Assembly (NCBI GenBank): GCA_021201335.1
Contig: JAJQFD010000044.1
Location: 26,356-90,355, forward strand
Source: Bacteroides sp.
GTDB taxonomy: Bacteria; Bacteroidota; Bacteroidia; Bacteroidales; Bacteroidaceae
Direction: 5' to 3'
Length of the DNA: 64,000 nucleotides
The notes under the pieces are model-generated. The model ran no database searches. It was given only the letters and a program-made list of their open reading frames with translations, and was not told the DNA's origin. A program made the position numbers and the translations under genes. Positions 42,299-51,343 of the stretch are shown piece by piece. How positions within the stretch are numbered: the stretch's first letter is position 1; the number at the start of each line of letters is the position of its first letter.

Positions 42299-44160
42299 GA
42301 TTCTATTTCACTTAGTTCCATCCAACGCATGGTTTTCTGATCAATCAGATCATTGATAACCGGCAATCTCTTGGACTTTTCTGTTAATTCATCTATCGAC
42401 AATGCACCGCTACACAATGCTCCTTCAATGGTGCTTTTTTCAGTTTCCAGCTCTGCTATTTCTTTTTCCAACTGTTCAAACTCCCGTTTCTCTTTGAATG
42501 ACATTTTTCTTTTATCATTTAAGCGGACCCGGGAATTTTTGTCTTCCTGTGGTTTTTCAGCTTCTTTTTCTTTTTGTTCATTGACTTCTTTCCAATCTCG
42601 GTACTGGGTATAATTACCGGGGAAATCACGAATATCTCCATTTCCATTGAAAACAAGTAAGTGATCCACGACCTTATCCATAAAGTACCGGTCGTGTGAT
42701 ACCACAATTACACATCCCTTGAAGCTTTGCAGATATTCTTCAAGAATGTTTAGGGTTACAATATCTAGATCATTCGTTGGTTCGTCCAATACCAAAAAAT
42801 TTGGGTTACGCATTAATACCGTACATAGATACAATCGGCGACGTTCTCCCCCACTTAGCTTGTAAACATAACTGTGCTGGGTTTCGGGAGTAAACAGGAA
42901 ATGTTGCAGGAACTGAGAAGCCGTCAGCTTCTTCCCATTGCCTAGTTCGATAACTTCCGCAATATCCTGAATCACATCAATAACTTTCATCTGCTCATCA
43001 AACTGCAATCCTTCCTGTGAGTAATATCCAAAACGAACCGTCTCCCCTATATCAATCGTACCACTATCTGGTAAAACTTCCCCTAACAGGATTTTAATAA
43101 AAGTGGATTTACCCGTACCGTTATTTCCCACAATGCCCATCTTTTCATAACGGGAAAAGATATATGAGAAATCCGACAGAATTTTTAAATCCCCATAACT
43201 TTTATACAAATGATCTGCCTCAAATATCTTAGAGCCAATATAAGAGGCTTTCACTTCCAGTTTGACTTTGCTATTGTCTATTCGTTGTTTAGCCACTTTT
43301 TCCAGTTCATAGAAAGCTTCTTCCCGGTAGCGGGCTTTGTGTCCTCGGGCTTGCGGCATACGACGCATCCAATCCAGTTCAGTGCGGTAAAGATTATTGG
43401 CGCGATCAATTTCTGTATTCGTAGCATCTACTCTTTCCTGCCGCTTTTCCAAATAATAGCTGTAATTCCCTTTATAGGAATAAAGGGAATTATTATCAAT
43501 TTCTAATATCTCCGAACAAACTCTGTCGAGGAAATAACGATCATGCGTTACCATTAATAATGAAATATTGGAACGTTGCAAATAACCTTCCAGCCATTCA
43601 ATCATATCCAGATCCAGGTGATTGGTAGGTTCGTCCAGAATCAGTAATTCAGGTTCGGTAATCAACGTATTCGCTAATGCCACTCTTTTTAATTGCCCAC
43701 CCGAGAGTTGTTTGATTTGCTGATTAAAGTCACGAATCTTTAATTGAGAGAGTATTTGTTTGGCTTTCCGTTCATAATCCCACGCTTTTTCCTGTTCCAT
43801 GCGTGCAAGGATCGCATCCAAACCGGGATGACCTTCCATTTCCATCACATGCTCATATTCCTTTATTAATTCTATCAGTGCATTACCGTGATAAAAACAA
43901 GCTTCCAATACAGTAAGTTCTTCGGGGTAAACGGGATCTTGAGATAAATAACCAATCTTCAGATCGCGGCGAAATACAATATTTCCACTGTCGTAACCTT
44001 CTTTACCAGCAATAATATTTAATAATGTTGTTTTACCTGCTCCATTCTTAGCTATGAGTCCAATCCGTTGCCCTTCACCAATACCAAAAGAAATATTTTC
44101 AAATAATACCAGGTCTCCAAAAGATTTAGTAAGATTTTCAATCTGCATGTAACTTATCAT
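42295..44160 (-). CDS. ABC-F family ATPase (Uup/EttA type)
   Basis: A 621-residue cytoplasmic protein with two ABC domains and no membrane part: Walker A LIAKNGAGKTTLLN and IVGNNGTGKSTFIK, signatures QLSGGQLKRVALA and KLSGGERRRLYLC, Walker B LLILDEPTNHLDLDMIEWLE and FLVLDEPTNDLDIV. The linker (about 240-315) carries the P-site tRNA interaction motif region, and a C-terminal coiled coil (535-615) is as in Uup. ABC-F proteins act on the ribosome; resistance versus housekeeping function cannot be told. First of the 44160-40500 transcription unit or just after 44998. Confidence 0.92.
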   Translation of the reverse strand: MISYMQIENLTKSFGDLVLFENISFGIGEGQRIGLIAKNGAGKTTLLNIIAGKEGYDSGNIVFRRDLKIGYLSQDPVYPEELTVLEACFYHGNALIELIKEYEHVMEMEGHPGLDAILARMEQEKAWDYERKAKQILSQLKIRDFNQQIKQLSGGQLKRVALANTLITEPELLILDEPTNHLDLDMIEWLEGYLQRSNISLLMVTHDRYFLDRVCSEILEIDNNSLYSYKGNYSYYLEKRQERVDATNTEIDRANNLYRTELDWMRRMPQARGHKARYREEAFYELEKVAKQRIDNSKVKLEVKASYIGSKIFEADHLYKSYGDLKILSDFSYIFSRYEKMGIVGNNGTGKSTFIKILLGEVLPDSGTIDIGETVRFGYYSQEGLQFDEQMKVIDVIQDIAEVIELGNGKKLTASQFLQHFLFTPETQHSYVYKLSGGERRRLYLCTVLMRNPNFLVLDEPTNDLDIVTLNILEEYLQSFKGCVIVVSHDRYFMDKVVDHLLVFNGNGDIRDFPGNYTQYRDWKEVNEQKEKEAEKPQEDKNSRVRLNDKRKMSFKEKREFEQLEKEIAELETEKSTIEGALCSGALSIDELTEKSKRLPVINDLIDQKTMRWMELSEIES

Positions 44161-44164
44161 ACGC

Positions 44165-44998
44165 TCACAAATTTTCTATAATTTGTTTATATTCATCTAA
44201 TATATCGCAATGCTGACCTCTTTTCAGTTTACTCCAAACCAAACTCATGGGATCTATTATTTGTTGTGTACTTTGATATACTAAAACAGGGGCTTCACGA
44301 TTTCCATCTATTAATGTCATCCACTCCATTCCTTCCACTTCATTCGATAAGATAACACAGACAGCTATTCCAAAGGCAATCCAAGCTTCTTTTTGCTTAG
44401 GTGTAAACTGGCCACTCTCCATTATGTGTTGCGGTTTGTTCAAATCTTCTTCCACTCCCTGAAAGTCTTTCTTGAGTTGTTTCTTCACAATTGAAGTAAC
44501 CCACTCAAAACTCTCATTAATAATGGATATTTCCAATATGCGAACAGGAATAATCTCTGGTGGATATTTTTGGTTTTCTTTCCGGATCTCTAAAGATTGG
44601 ATGATAGTTTCTGCTTCAACCGTTTTTCCACCACGGATGGTAGTAAAAGTGCACTCAAAACCCACATTCTCTATACCGGTAATCCAACGATGATTTACAT
44701 AATATTCTCCTTCCTCTTCAAACATTTCCTTACTATAAGCACATTCAAGCTTGCTGATTCGGATTAGGGAAGCTGTATCATTCTCTTTTAATTCAGCCTG
44801 CATAAACTTTTTGCCAAATGTGGAAGCATTCGCACCTTTTTCTTTATAGGCCGAAATACGAAAGTTACCCGTCCATTGATTTGGATTGTAAAAAAGAAAG
44901 CTGCTTTCTGTATCTTCAAATTCATTCCATCCGGAAGGATAAATCATCGAAAACCAGGCTCCCGGAGAGACAAACTTTTTACCTTGAATCATCGCCAT
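44165..44998 (-). CDS. DUF3805-like protein
   Basis: A 277-residue cytoplasmic protein. The start GKKFVSPGAWFSMIYPSGWNEFEDTESSFLFYNPNQWTGNFRIS belongs to the DUF3805 family of Bacteroidetes, with a second, more acidic half (KQKEAWIAFGIAVCVILSNE ... IDPMSLVWSKLKRGQ). No signal peptide. Function unknown. It lies 4 bp before the ABC-F gene on the same strand. The -7 element TATCTTTG is at 45029-45036 (minus). A start two codons later (MIQGKKF) is also possible. Confidence 0.7.
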   Translation of the reverse strand: MAMIQGKKFVSPGAWFSMIYPSGWNEFEDTESSFLFYNPNQWTGNFRISAYKEKGANASTFGKKFMQAELKENDTASLIRISKLECAYSKEMFEEEGEYYVNHRWITGIENVGFECTFTTIRGGKTVEAETIIQSLEIRKENQKYPPEIIPVRILEISIINESFEWVTSIVKKQLKKDFQGVEEDLNKPQHIMESGQFTPKQKEAWIAFGIAVCVILSNEVEGMEWMTLIDGNREAPVLVYQSTQQIIDPMSLVWSKLKRGQHCDILDEYKQIIENL

Positions 44999-45152
44999 AC
45001 TTAATTGGTCTATATTTTAATTGGATGACAAAGATACGCTATTTCGGGTGATTATCAGGAATAATTGTAAAAGAAAACGGACGACAACTTTGCTGTTACC
45101 GTCCGTACTTTCTGTATTTACTTGATTTAATTTTTATTCAATTAAACTGATT

Positions 45153-45671
45153 TTACTGTAATCTGTTAAGTATCCAAGCTCCCTGGAAATCATTTCTGTT
45201 CGGATATCTTGCTTTGAAAGCGTTCCTTGCAGCTACAGCTGATTCTTTGTCTGAGAAAGAAACAACCACTACCCGATACATTTGCTTTTGTTCATTTAAT
45301 GCGATTACGGGGCTGTATCCTTCAGATTCAAGAAAATCTTTCAACCCATCAGCATTGGCTTTCAGGCCGAAACTTCCACAAACGACACCGTATTTCTTCA
45401 GATTGTCAGTCCCTGTAACGACTGTTACTTTTTCAGACGTTTCCGGCTCATTAACTACAGGAGTCTGTTCTACTGCCACAGGATTAGTGTAAACTGGTAT
45501 TACTTCTTCCGGAGCTGTAACTTCAAATCCTTCATTGACTCTTACGTCTGGTTCAATTAACTCTTGCTGTTTCGCTTTCTCATAGGCTTTTTTATAAGCA
45601 CTTTCACTAGACTTGCAGGATGTAAAGGCAACAACAAATGCTACCATTCCCCAAAATAACAGTTTTCTCAT
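45153..45671 (-). CDS. SPOR-domain lipoprotein
   Basis: A 172-residue lipoprotein (MRKLLFWGMVAFVVAFTSC, Cys19), a linker of about 75 residues, and a SPOR domain (about 95-172: YGVVCGSFGLKANADGLKDF, GYSPVIALNEQKQMYRVVVV, ARNAFKARYP). SPOR domains bind denuded glycan strands at the division septum, so it probably associates with the cell wall from the outer membrane. TATCTTTG at 45712-45719 (minus) is the promoter. It appears monocistronic. Confidence 0.9.
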   Translation of the reverse strand: MRKLLFWGMVAFVVAFTSCKSSESAYKKAYEKAKQQELIEPDVRVNEGFEVTAPEEVIPVYTNPVAVEQTPVVNEPETSEKVTVVTGTDNLKKYGVVCGSFGLKANADGLKDFLESEGYSPVIALNEQKQMYRVVVVSFSDKESAVAARNAFKARYPNRNDFQGAWILNRLQ

Positions 45672-45781
45672 AAGCTATAATATATTTTGTTTGTATAATA
45701 ATACAACAGTACAAAGATAAATAAATATCTTTCCTTTAAGAAAGGCTCAGCCAGGTTTTCTGCAAAATAAATGAATAATCT

Positions 45782-46552
45782 CTATTCAATGGCTTCTTTG
45801 TAAGAAATTGTGCCCGTAGCCTGATTGGTAGGCATAACCAATATTTCCGCTATTTGCACATGTGGTGGTGCAGAAGCAGCAAAGTACACACTTTCAGCCA
45901 CATCTTCACCTGTCAACACACGTATTCCTTTGTAAAAATTATCCGCAGTTTGTTTATCACCTCTATAACGCACAACAGAGAAATTTGTTTCCACCATTCC
46001 CGGTTTTATATTCGTCACACGAAGCGGTGTATCCACCAGGTCAATCCGCAGTCCATCCGATAAAAACCGAACGGCGGCCTTCGTTGCACAATAAATACTT
46101 CCTCCGGGATAAGCGGCTTCACCGGCAATAGAACCGATATTAATGATATGCCCACTCCCGCGTTCAATCATCCCGGGCACTACGAGACGAGTCATCGTCA
46201 GTAACCCTTTTATATTCGTATCTATTACAATATCCCATTCGTCGAGATCACCTTCAAACTCTTTATCGATCCCGATTACTAAACCAGCATTATTGATCAG
46301 AATATCAATATTTTTCCAATTCTCAGGCAAAGATTTTAAAGAAGCTGCAACTATATTTCTGTCTCTTACATCAAAAGGGAGTAAAAACACTGCGATTTGA
46401 AAAGTCGTCTCCAATTCTTTTTTTAATTCATCCAACCGGGGAACATTCCTTGCATTTAATATTAAGTTGGCACCTTGCGAAGCAAATTTACGTGCACAAG
46501 CCTCTCCAATGCCGCTGCTGGCTCCTGTGATGAATACAATTTTATCTTTCAT
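45782..46552 (-). CDS. SDR family NAD(P)-dependent oxidoreductase, YdfG-like
   Basis: A 256-residue classic short-chain dehydrogenase: IVFITGASSGIGEACARKF (cofactor motif), NNAG, the catalytic IGSIAGEAAYPGGSIYCATKAA with Ser and Tyr-x-x-x-Lys, and NIKPGMVETNF. It resembles E. coli YdfG (3-hydroxy acid and serine dehydrogenase), but the substrate is unproved. I start at the ATG at 46552 (MKDKIVFITG); the upstream in-frame Met adds seven residues. The minus-strand TATGTTTG at 46590-46597 is the -7 element. Confidence 0.9.
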   Translation of the reverse strand: MKDKIVFITGASSGIGEACARKFASQGANLILNARNVPRLDELKKELETTFQIAVFLLPFDVRDRNIVAASLKSLPENWKNIDILINNAGLVIGIDKEFEGDLDEWDIVIDTNIKGLLTMTRLVVPGMIERGSGHIINIGSIAGEAAYPGGSIYCATKAAVRFLSDGLRIDLVDTPLRVTNIKPGMVETNFSVVRYRGDKQTADNFYKGIRVLTGEDVAESVYFAASAPPHVQIAEILVMPTNQATGTISYKEAIE

Positions 46553-46799
46553 TCTATTAACAGTCGTTACCACAATAAAGAATATTTAGCAAACATAATT
46601 TATAAAACGGATCAAACGTAAATATTTCTGGTTAAATAAGATTAAAGGGTTCCCATTTATATACTTAATTTAATATAAATTGACTAATATTGAAAAACAT
46701 CTTTTCTTTAACAGAAAAAGAATTTAATTGAACAATTTAAAAGGATATTCTGTTAGAAAGGATGTAAACATAGTATTCACAATTTAAATAAAAAAAATT

Positions 46800-47003
46800 A
46801 TGAAAGGACTGAATGTATTAGCAGCTTTTTTGGGTGGTGCTGCAGTTGGAGCAGCTTTGGGTGTATTGTTTGCTCCTGAAAAAGGAGAAGATACCCGTGA
46901 CAGAATTACGAAATTGTTACGTGAAAAGGGAATTAAACTGCAAGGCAGTGATTTGGAAGATTTGGTGGACGAAATAACATCGGAAATCAAAGGAGATAAA
47001 TAA
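46800..47003 (+). CDS. YtxH-domain protein
   Basis: A 67-residue protein: LAAFLGGAAVGAALGVLFAP as a membrane helix rich in Gly/Ala, then EKGEDTRDRITKLLREKGIK. This is the YtxH pattern, seen in general stress and envelope proteins. It is the first of three tandem small genes (46800, 47032, 47400) with gaps of 28 and 2 nt, an envelope operon. Confidence 0.87.
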   Translation: MKGLNVLAAFLGGAAVGAALGVLFAPEKGEDTRDRITKLLREKGIKLQGSDLEDLVDEITSEIKGDK

Positions 47004-47031
47004 CCTAACCTTAAAATAGAATAGAACCATC

Positions 47032-47397
47032 ATGTTTGTAGACAACGATAGTATAAAAAATGTGCGAGAGCTAATTCAGGATTTCAAAAAATACCTGCAG
47101 TTACAGAAAGAATATACCCAGCTGGAAATAACGGAAAAAGTAACCACTATTATTTCCTCCATATTGTTGATTACGATAATGGCTATATTAGGCATGATCG
47201 TTCTATTCTATCTTTCCCTGGCATTCGTTTACCTTCTGGCTCCTTATGTAGGCGGATTAATTGTCAGCTTTACCATTACTGCGGGTATCGTACTTCTGGT
47301 AATGCTTATGGCATACGTATTCAGACAGCATCTGATCATTACGCCCTTAGTTAATTTTCTGGCAAATATTTTTGCTAAAAAACCAAAAGACGAATAA
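47032..47397 (+). CDS. phage-holin-like (Phage_holin_3_6 type) membrane protein
   Basis: A 121-residue protein with an N-terminal amphipathic segment (NVRELIQDFKKYLQLQKEYT) and two membrane helices (about 40-63 and 72-100). This is the family of chromosomal holin-3-like proteins usually found beside YtxH in Bacteroidetes and Proteobacteria and not tied to a prophage. No phage genes are near. It is the second gene of the YtxH operon. Confidence 0.82.
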   Translation: MFVDNDSIKNVRELIQDFKKYLQLQKEYTQLEITEKVTTIISSILLITIMAILGMIVLFYLSLAFVYLLAPYVGGLIVSFTITAGIVLLVMLMAYVFRQHLIITPLVNFLANIFAKKPKDE

Positions 47398-47399
47398 TT

Positions 47400-47675
47400 A
47401 TGGATTTAAATAAGATTGGAAAAAACTCTCAGAAAAATATAACATTAGAAGATGTTATGGCCAGAAAAGAAGAAGTGCTGACTGAGATAAGAATGAAAGA
47501 GGAAAGAATAAGTACTTATTCCCAGCAATTACTTGCTCCTTTCCTCCCTTCAAATGAGAATGATCATTCTCTTATTAAAAAAATAAATACCGGAGTAGCT
47601 ATTTTCGATGGAGCAGTCATCGGACTTAAATTATTTAAAAGTATCCGAAAATTATTCTCCAGGAAGAAGAAATAG
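47400..47675 (+). CDS. third protein of the YtxH operon, unknown function
   Basis: A 91-residue basic protein: an N-terminal charged helix (EDVMARKEEVLTEIRMKEER), a middle segment with VAIFDGAVIGLKLFKSI as a short hydrophobic helix and the tail RKLFSRKKK. It starts 2 nt after the holin-like gene and is probably expressed with it. The composition suggests peripheral membrane attachment. I do not recognise a family. Confidence 0.7.
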   Translation: MDLNKIGKNSQKNITLEDVMARKEEVLTEIRMKEERISTYSQQLLAPFLPSNENDHSLIKKINTGVAIFDGAVIGLKLFKSIRKLFSRKKK

Positions 47676-47676
47676 A

Positions 47677-48645
47677 CTACACGTATGTTTCTAGTAACTT
47701 AACCGTACCTTCCGGATTAATAGTAACATTTTGAGTAAGAGCAGGGAACAATACTGTTTCTCCTGCTTTCATTGTAAGTTGGTTACCCTGGTCATCATTT
47801 AAATTACAGGCACCTTCCACACATATAAAAATCACAAAAGAATCTAACTCGGAATAATCACAGGAAATTTCTTCCGTCATATCATACAAGGAAGTTGTAA
47901 AGTAAGGACAGGCAACCAATTCTACCGGTTCATTGAGCACGGGTTCGTATTGAGTACGATAATCATCCAAAACTTCATAATTGATAGCTTCGCGTGCCAG
48001 TTCCGTATGTAATTCATGTTTATTTCCCTGTGCGTCTGTCCGGTTAAAATCGTAAATACGATAAGTAATATCAGATGTCTGTTGAATCTCAGCAATAAAC
48101 GCTCCGGCTCCGATACTGTGCACACGACCAGCGGGTAAAAAGAATACATCACCGGGATGAATTTCATATTCCTGCAAAACATCTGTTATTGTATTATTAT
48201 GAACTCTCTCTTTATACTCTTTGGAGGTGATTTCTTCAGAAAATCCAGAACGTAATTTAGCTCCTTTATCAGCATCTATCACATACCACATCTCGGTTTT
48301 CCCAAAAGAATTATGGCGTTTTTTTGCAAGTTCATCTGTTGGATGAACCTGGATAGACAGGTCCTGTTTAGCATCAATAAACTTAATGAGAAGTGGAAAT
48401 TTATTACCAAAACGGGTATAGTTTGCTTCCCCAACTAATTCTTCTCGGTATCTTCGTACTAATTGGGTTAAATTCAGCCCTTTATCTGGTCCATTTGCCA
48501 CGATAGACTCGCTGCCTTCTACATCAGACAACTCCCAACTTTCACCAACTCCCGTTATATCTGTATGCAGATTTTTAAACGGAACAATCTTGTCACCTCC
48601 CCAAATTATTTGCTTAAGGATTGGTTCGAATTTCAGCGGATACAT
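47677..48645 (-). CDS. manA: mannose-6-phosphate isomerase, class I
   Basis: A 322-residue zinc enzyme interconverting mannose-6-phosphate and fructose-6-phosphate. YPLKFEPILKQIIWGGDKI at the start, SIQVHPTDELAKKRHNSFGKTEMWYVIDA (zinc ligands Gln/His), EYEIHPGDVFFLPAGRVHSIGAGAFIAEIQQTSDITYRIYD and the C-terminal cupin are all present. The start at 48645 is used; the in-frame extension to 48696 lies upstream of the -7 element TATGTTTG (48686-48693, minus). It is divergent from galM, which fits a shared sugar-metabolism region. Confidence 0.92.
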   Translation of the reverse strand: MYPLKFEPILKQIIWGGDKIVPFKNLHTDITGVGESWELSDVEGSESIVANGPDKGLNLTQLVRRYREELVGEANYTRFGNKFPLLIKFIDAKQDLSIQVHPTDELAKKRHNSFGKTEMWYVIDADKGAKLRSGFSEEITSKEYKERVHNNTITDVLQEYEIHPGDVFFLPAGRVHSIGAGAFIAEIQQTSDITYRIYDFNRTDAQGNKHELHTELAREAINYEVLDDYRTQYEPVLNEPVELVACPYFTTSLYDMTEEISCDYSELDSFVIFICVEGACNLNDDQGNQLTMKAGETVLFPALTQNVTINPEGTVKLLETYV

Positions 48646-48800
48646 TTCTGTTATTGTATAAAATTTAAAAACACATTTTCGATGACAAACATACAAAAAA
48701 TATCAGAGATCGATACATTTGCAAGAAAATAATTTGGGATTAAATTTGGAATTAAAAAGGAATTTGGTTTTATTTGCATGATAATTTAATAGGTAATATC

Positions 48801-49895
48801 ATGGTTAGCACAAATTCTACCGAAGATAACATCTCCGGTCTAAAGCGGATTGATTTTCAAAAGATTGTTAAAGGTAAAAAAACAGACTTATTTATTTTAA
48901 AAAATCCCAAAGGCATGGAAGTGGCCGTAACCAATTATGGATGTGCTCTGCTTTCGATTATGGTCCCTGATAAAGAAGAAAAATATGCCAACGTTTTACT
49001 GGGACATGACAGTTTAGATCATGTAATAAATAGTCCGGAACCTTTTCTCAGTACGGTTATCGGCCGTTATGGAAACAGAATCGCTAAAGGTAAATTTACC
49101 CTCTTCGGAGAAGAATATAACCTGACAATCAACAATGGTCCCAATTCTCTTCACGGTGGCCCTACCGGATTTCATACCCGAGTTTGGGAGGCGGAACAAG
49201 TAGATGAAAGCACGGTAGTTTTCAAATATCTTTCGCCAGACGGGGAAGAAGGATTCCCTGGAAACCTAGATGTAGAAATGACCTACCGATTGGAAGAAGA
49301 TGAGAATGCGCTTGTGATTGAATACCGGGCCGTTTCTGATAAAACAACCATCGTAAACCTAACAAATCACGGTTTTTTTAACCTGGCCGGTATTGCTAAC
49401 CCTTCCCCATCCATTGAAAATAATATCGTCACCATAAATGCAGACTTTTTTACTCCTACAGACGATGTTTCCATTCCAACTGGAGAAATTCTAAAAGTAG
49501 AAGGAACTCCTATGGATTTCCGTACTCCACATACAATAGGCGAACGTATTAATGAACCTTATCAGCAATTAATTTATGGTGCGGGATATGATCATACTTA
49601 TGTATTAAACAAACCAGAAACAGGAGCATTGACGCTGGCCGCTACCTGTGCTGATCCGGGAAGCGGAAGAGTGATGGAAGTTTATACCACGGAAGCGGGG
49701 GTACAGCTATATACAGGTAACTGGTTAAATGGATTTACTGGGTATCATGGAGCAACTTTCCCAGCCAGGAGTGGCATCTGCTTTGAAGCTCAATGCTTTC
49801 CTGATACTCCCAATAAACCTTATTTTCCATCAGCAACTCTGATTGAAGGTGACGAATATCAACAAGTAACAATCTATAAATTTGGAGTGGAATAA
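48801..49895 (+). CDS. galM: aldose 1-epimerase (mutarotase)
   Basis: A 364-residue enzyme interconverting the anomers of galactose and other aldoses. VTNYGCALLSIMVPDKEEKY, GRYGNRIAKGKFTLFGEEYNLTINNGPNSLHGG (conserved Arg and His), NLTNHGFFNLAG (catalytic His) and ICFEAQCFPDTPN (catalytic Glu) are present. I start at the ATG at 48801 because the TTG at 48774 sits inside the promoter region (TTTTATTTG). It heads the galM-MFS-galK operon; the transporter starts 49 nt after its stop. Confidence 0.93.
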   Translation: MVSTNSTEDNISGLKRIDFQKIVKGKKTDLFILKNPKGMEVAVTNYGCALLSIMVPDKEEKYANVLLGHDSLDHVINSPEPFLSTVIGRYGNRIAKGKFTLFGEEYNLTINNGPNSLHGGPTGFHTRVWEAEQVDESTVVFKYLSPDGEEGFPGNLDVEMTYRLEEDENALVIEYRAVSDKTTIVNLTNHGFFNLAGIANPSPSIENNIVTINADFFTPTDDVSIPTGEILKVEGTPMDFRTPHTIGERINEPYQQLIYGAGYDHTYVLNKPETGALTLAATCADPGSGRVMEVYTTEAGVQLYTGNWLNGFTGYHGATFPARSGICFEAQCFPDTPNKPYFPSATLIEGDEYQQVTIYKFGVE

Positions 49896-49944
49896 TAATT
49901 TATAATAATATAACCTCTAATAAACTAACCCCATTAAAAACATT

Positions 49945-51297
49945 ATGGAACAAAAAAAACAAAACGGTAATATCGTAGCTATTATTACGATGATCTTTCT
50001 TTTTGCAATGATATCATTCGTTACCAATTTAGCGGCACCGCTTGGTGTTATCTGGAAAAACCAACCGGAATTAGGCGGATCTAATTTCCTTGGTATGATG
50101 GGTAATATGATGAACTTCCTTGCTTATCTCTTCATGGGTATTCCTGCGGGTAAACTCCTCACTAAAATTGGTTACAAAAGAACTGCTCTCGTTGCGATTG
50201 CAGTTGGTTTGCTAGGAGTATTTATTCAATATTTATCAGGAGGAATTCTCTTTAGTAAGGAATCTATGTTATTCGCACTCCCTACTAATTTCTTTGTGTA
50301 TTTATTTGGTGCATTTATCGCCGGATTCTCTGTATGTATGCTGAATACAGTTGTAAATCCTATGCTAAACTTACTTGGTGGCGGTGGTAATAAAGGTAAT
50401 CAATATATTCAGATTGGTGGTACTTTCAATTCACTGGCTGGTACATTAACTCCAATGTTTGTAGGTGCTTTAATTGGTGAGGTAACAAGAGAAAGAGTAT
50501 TATCCGGAGAGATAACTATGCAAAATGCATATCCGGTTTTATATATCGCAATGGCAGTATTTGCTCTTGCTTTCATTATTTTGTCATTCATCCCTATTAA
50601 AGATCCCGAAAATAATAAAAGTGCATCAAACACAAAATTTGAATACAGTCCTTGGAAATTTAAACATTTCAAGTTAGGTGCTATTGCAATCTTTATCTAT
50701 GTAGGTATTGAAATAGGTATTCCCGGAACACTTAATTTCTTTTTATCAGATGTAACAGGAAAAGGTGCCGGACTTAGTGCTGCAAGTGCAGCTTCAATTG
50801 GCGGTTTTGTAGCTGGAACCTATTGGTTTTTAATGCTAATTGGTCGCTTTTTAGGTAGTCTAATCAGTAATAAGGTTTCAAGTAAAACGATGTTATTAAC
50901 TGCGTCTGGTTTAGGTATTGTATTTGTATTAATCGCTATTTTACTGCCTAAAACTGTTTCAACCTTTATGCCTGTATTTACAGGTTCTTCATTTGCTTTA
51001 ACAGAAGTGCCTTTAAGTGCATTATTATTAGTATTATGTGGACTTTGTACCTCTATTATGTGGGGTGGAATTTTCAATCTTGCTGTTGAAGGTTTAGGTA
51101 AATATACAGCTATGGCCTCAGGTATATTTATGATGATGGTTGTTGGTGGTGGTATCCTTCCACTTATCCAAAACTGGATAGCTGATATTGGTGGATATAT
51201 GTCAAGTTACTGGATTATTATAGCTGGTTTAGTTTATTTATTATACTATGCATTAATCGGAAGCAAAAACGTAAACAAAAGTATTCCCGTCGACTAA
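49945..51297 (+). CDS. glucose/galactose MFS transporter
   Basis: A 450-residue permease with about 12 membrane helices. MISFVTNLAAPLGVIWK (helix 1), MMGNMMNFLAYLFMGIPAGKLLTKIGYK (the MFS A-loop), NTVVNPMLNLLGGGGNKGNQ and a long central loop before helix 7 place it in the fucose/glucose/galactose:H+ symporter group. It imports galactose or glucose with protons. Its position between galM and galK strongly supports galactose. Codon use is more AT-rich than in its neighbours, but I see no break. Confidence 0.92.
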   Translation: MEQKKQNGNIVAIITMIFLFAMISFVTNLAAPLGVIWKNQPELGGSNFLGMMGNMMNFLAYLFMGIPAGKLLTKIGYKRTALVAIAVGLLGVFIQYLSGGILFSKESMLFALPTNFFVYLFGAFIAGFSVCMLNTVVNPMLNLLGGGGNKGNQYIQIGGTFNSLAGTLTPMFVGALIGEVTRERVLSGEITMQNAYPVLYIAMAVFALAFIILSFIPIKDPENNKSASNTKFEYSPWKFKHFKLGAIAIFIYVGIEIGIPGTLNFFLSDVTGKGAGLSAASAASIGGFVAGTYWFLMLIGRFLGSLISNKVSSKTMLLTASGLGIVFVLIAILLPKTVSTFMPVFTGSSFALTEVPLSALLLVLCGLCTSIMWGGIFNLAVEGLGKYTAMASGIFMMMVVGGGILPLIQNWIADIGGYMSSYWIIIAGLVYLLYYALIGSKNVNKSIPVD

Positions 51298-51343
51298 AGA
51301 CTACTATATAAATATTAACCAATAATCAAAGGAGAATAAATCC

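Noticed and set aside
47032..47397. Prophage remnant suggested by the holin-like gene
   Set aside because: This holin-like family is chromosomal and regularly pairs with YtxH; no other phage gene is near.
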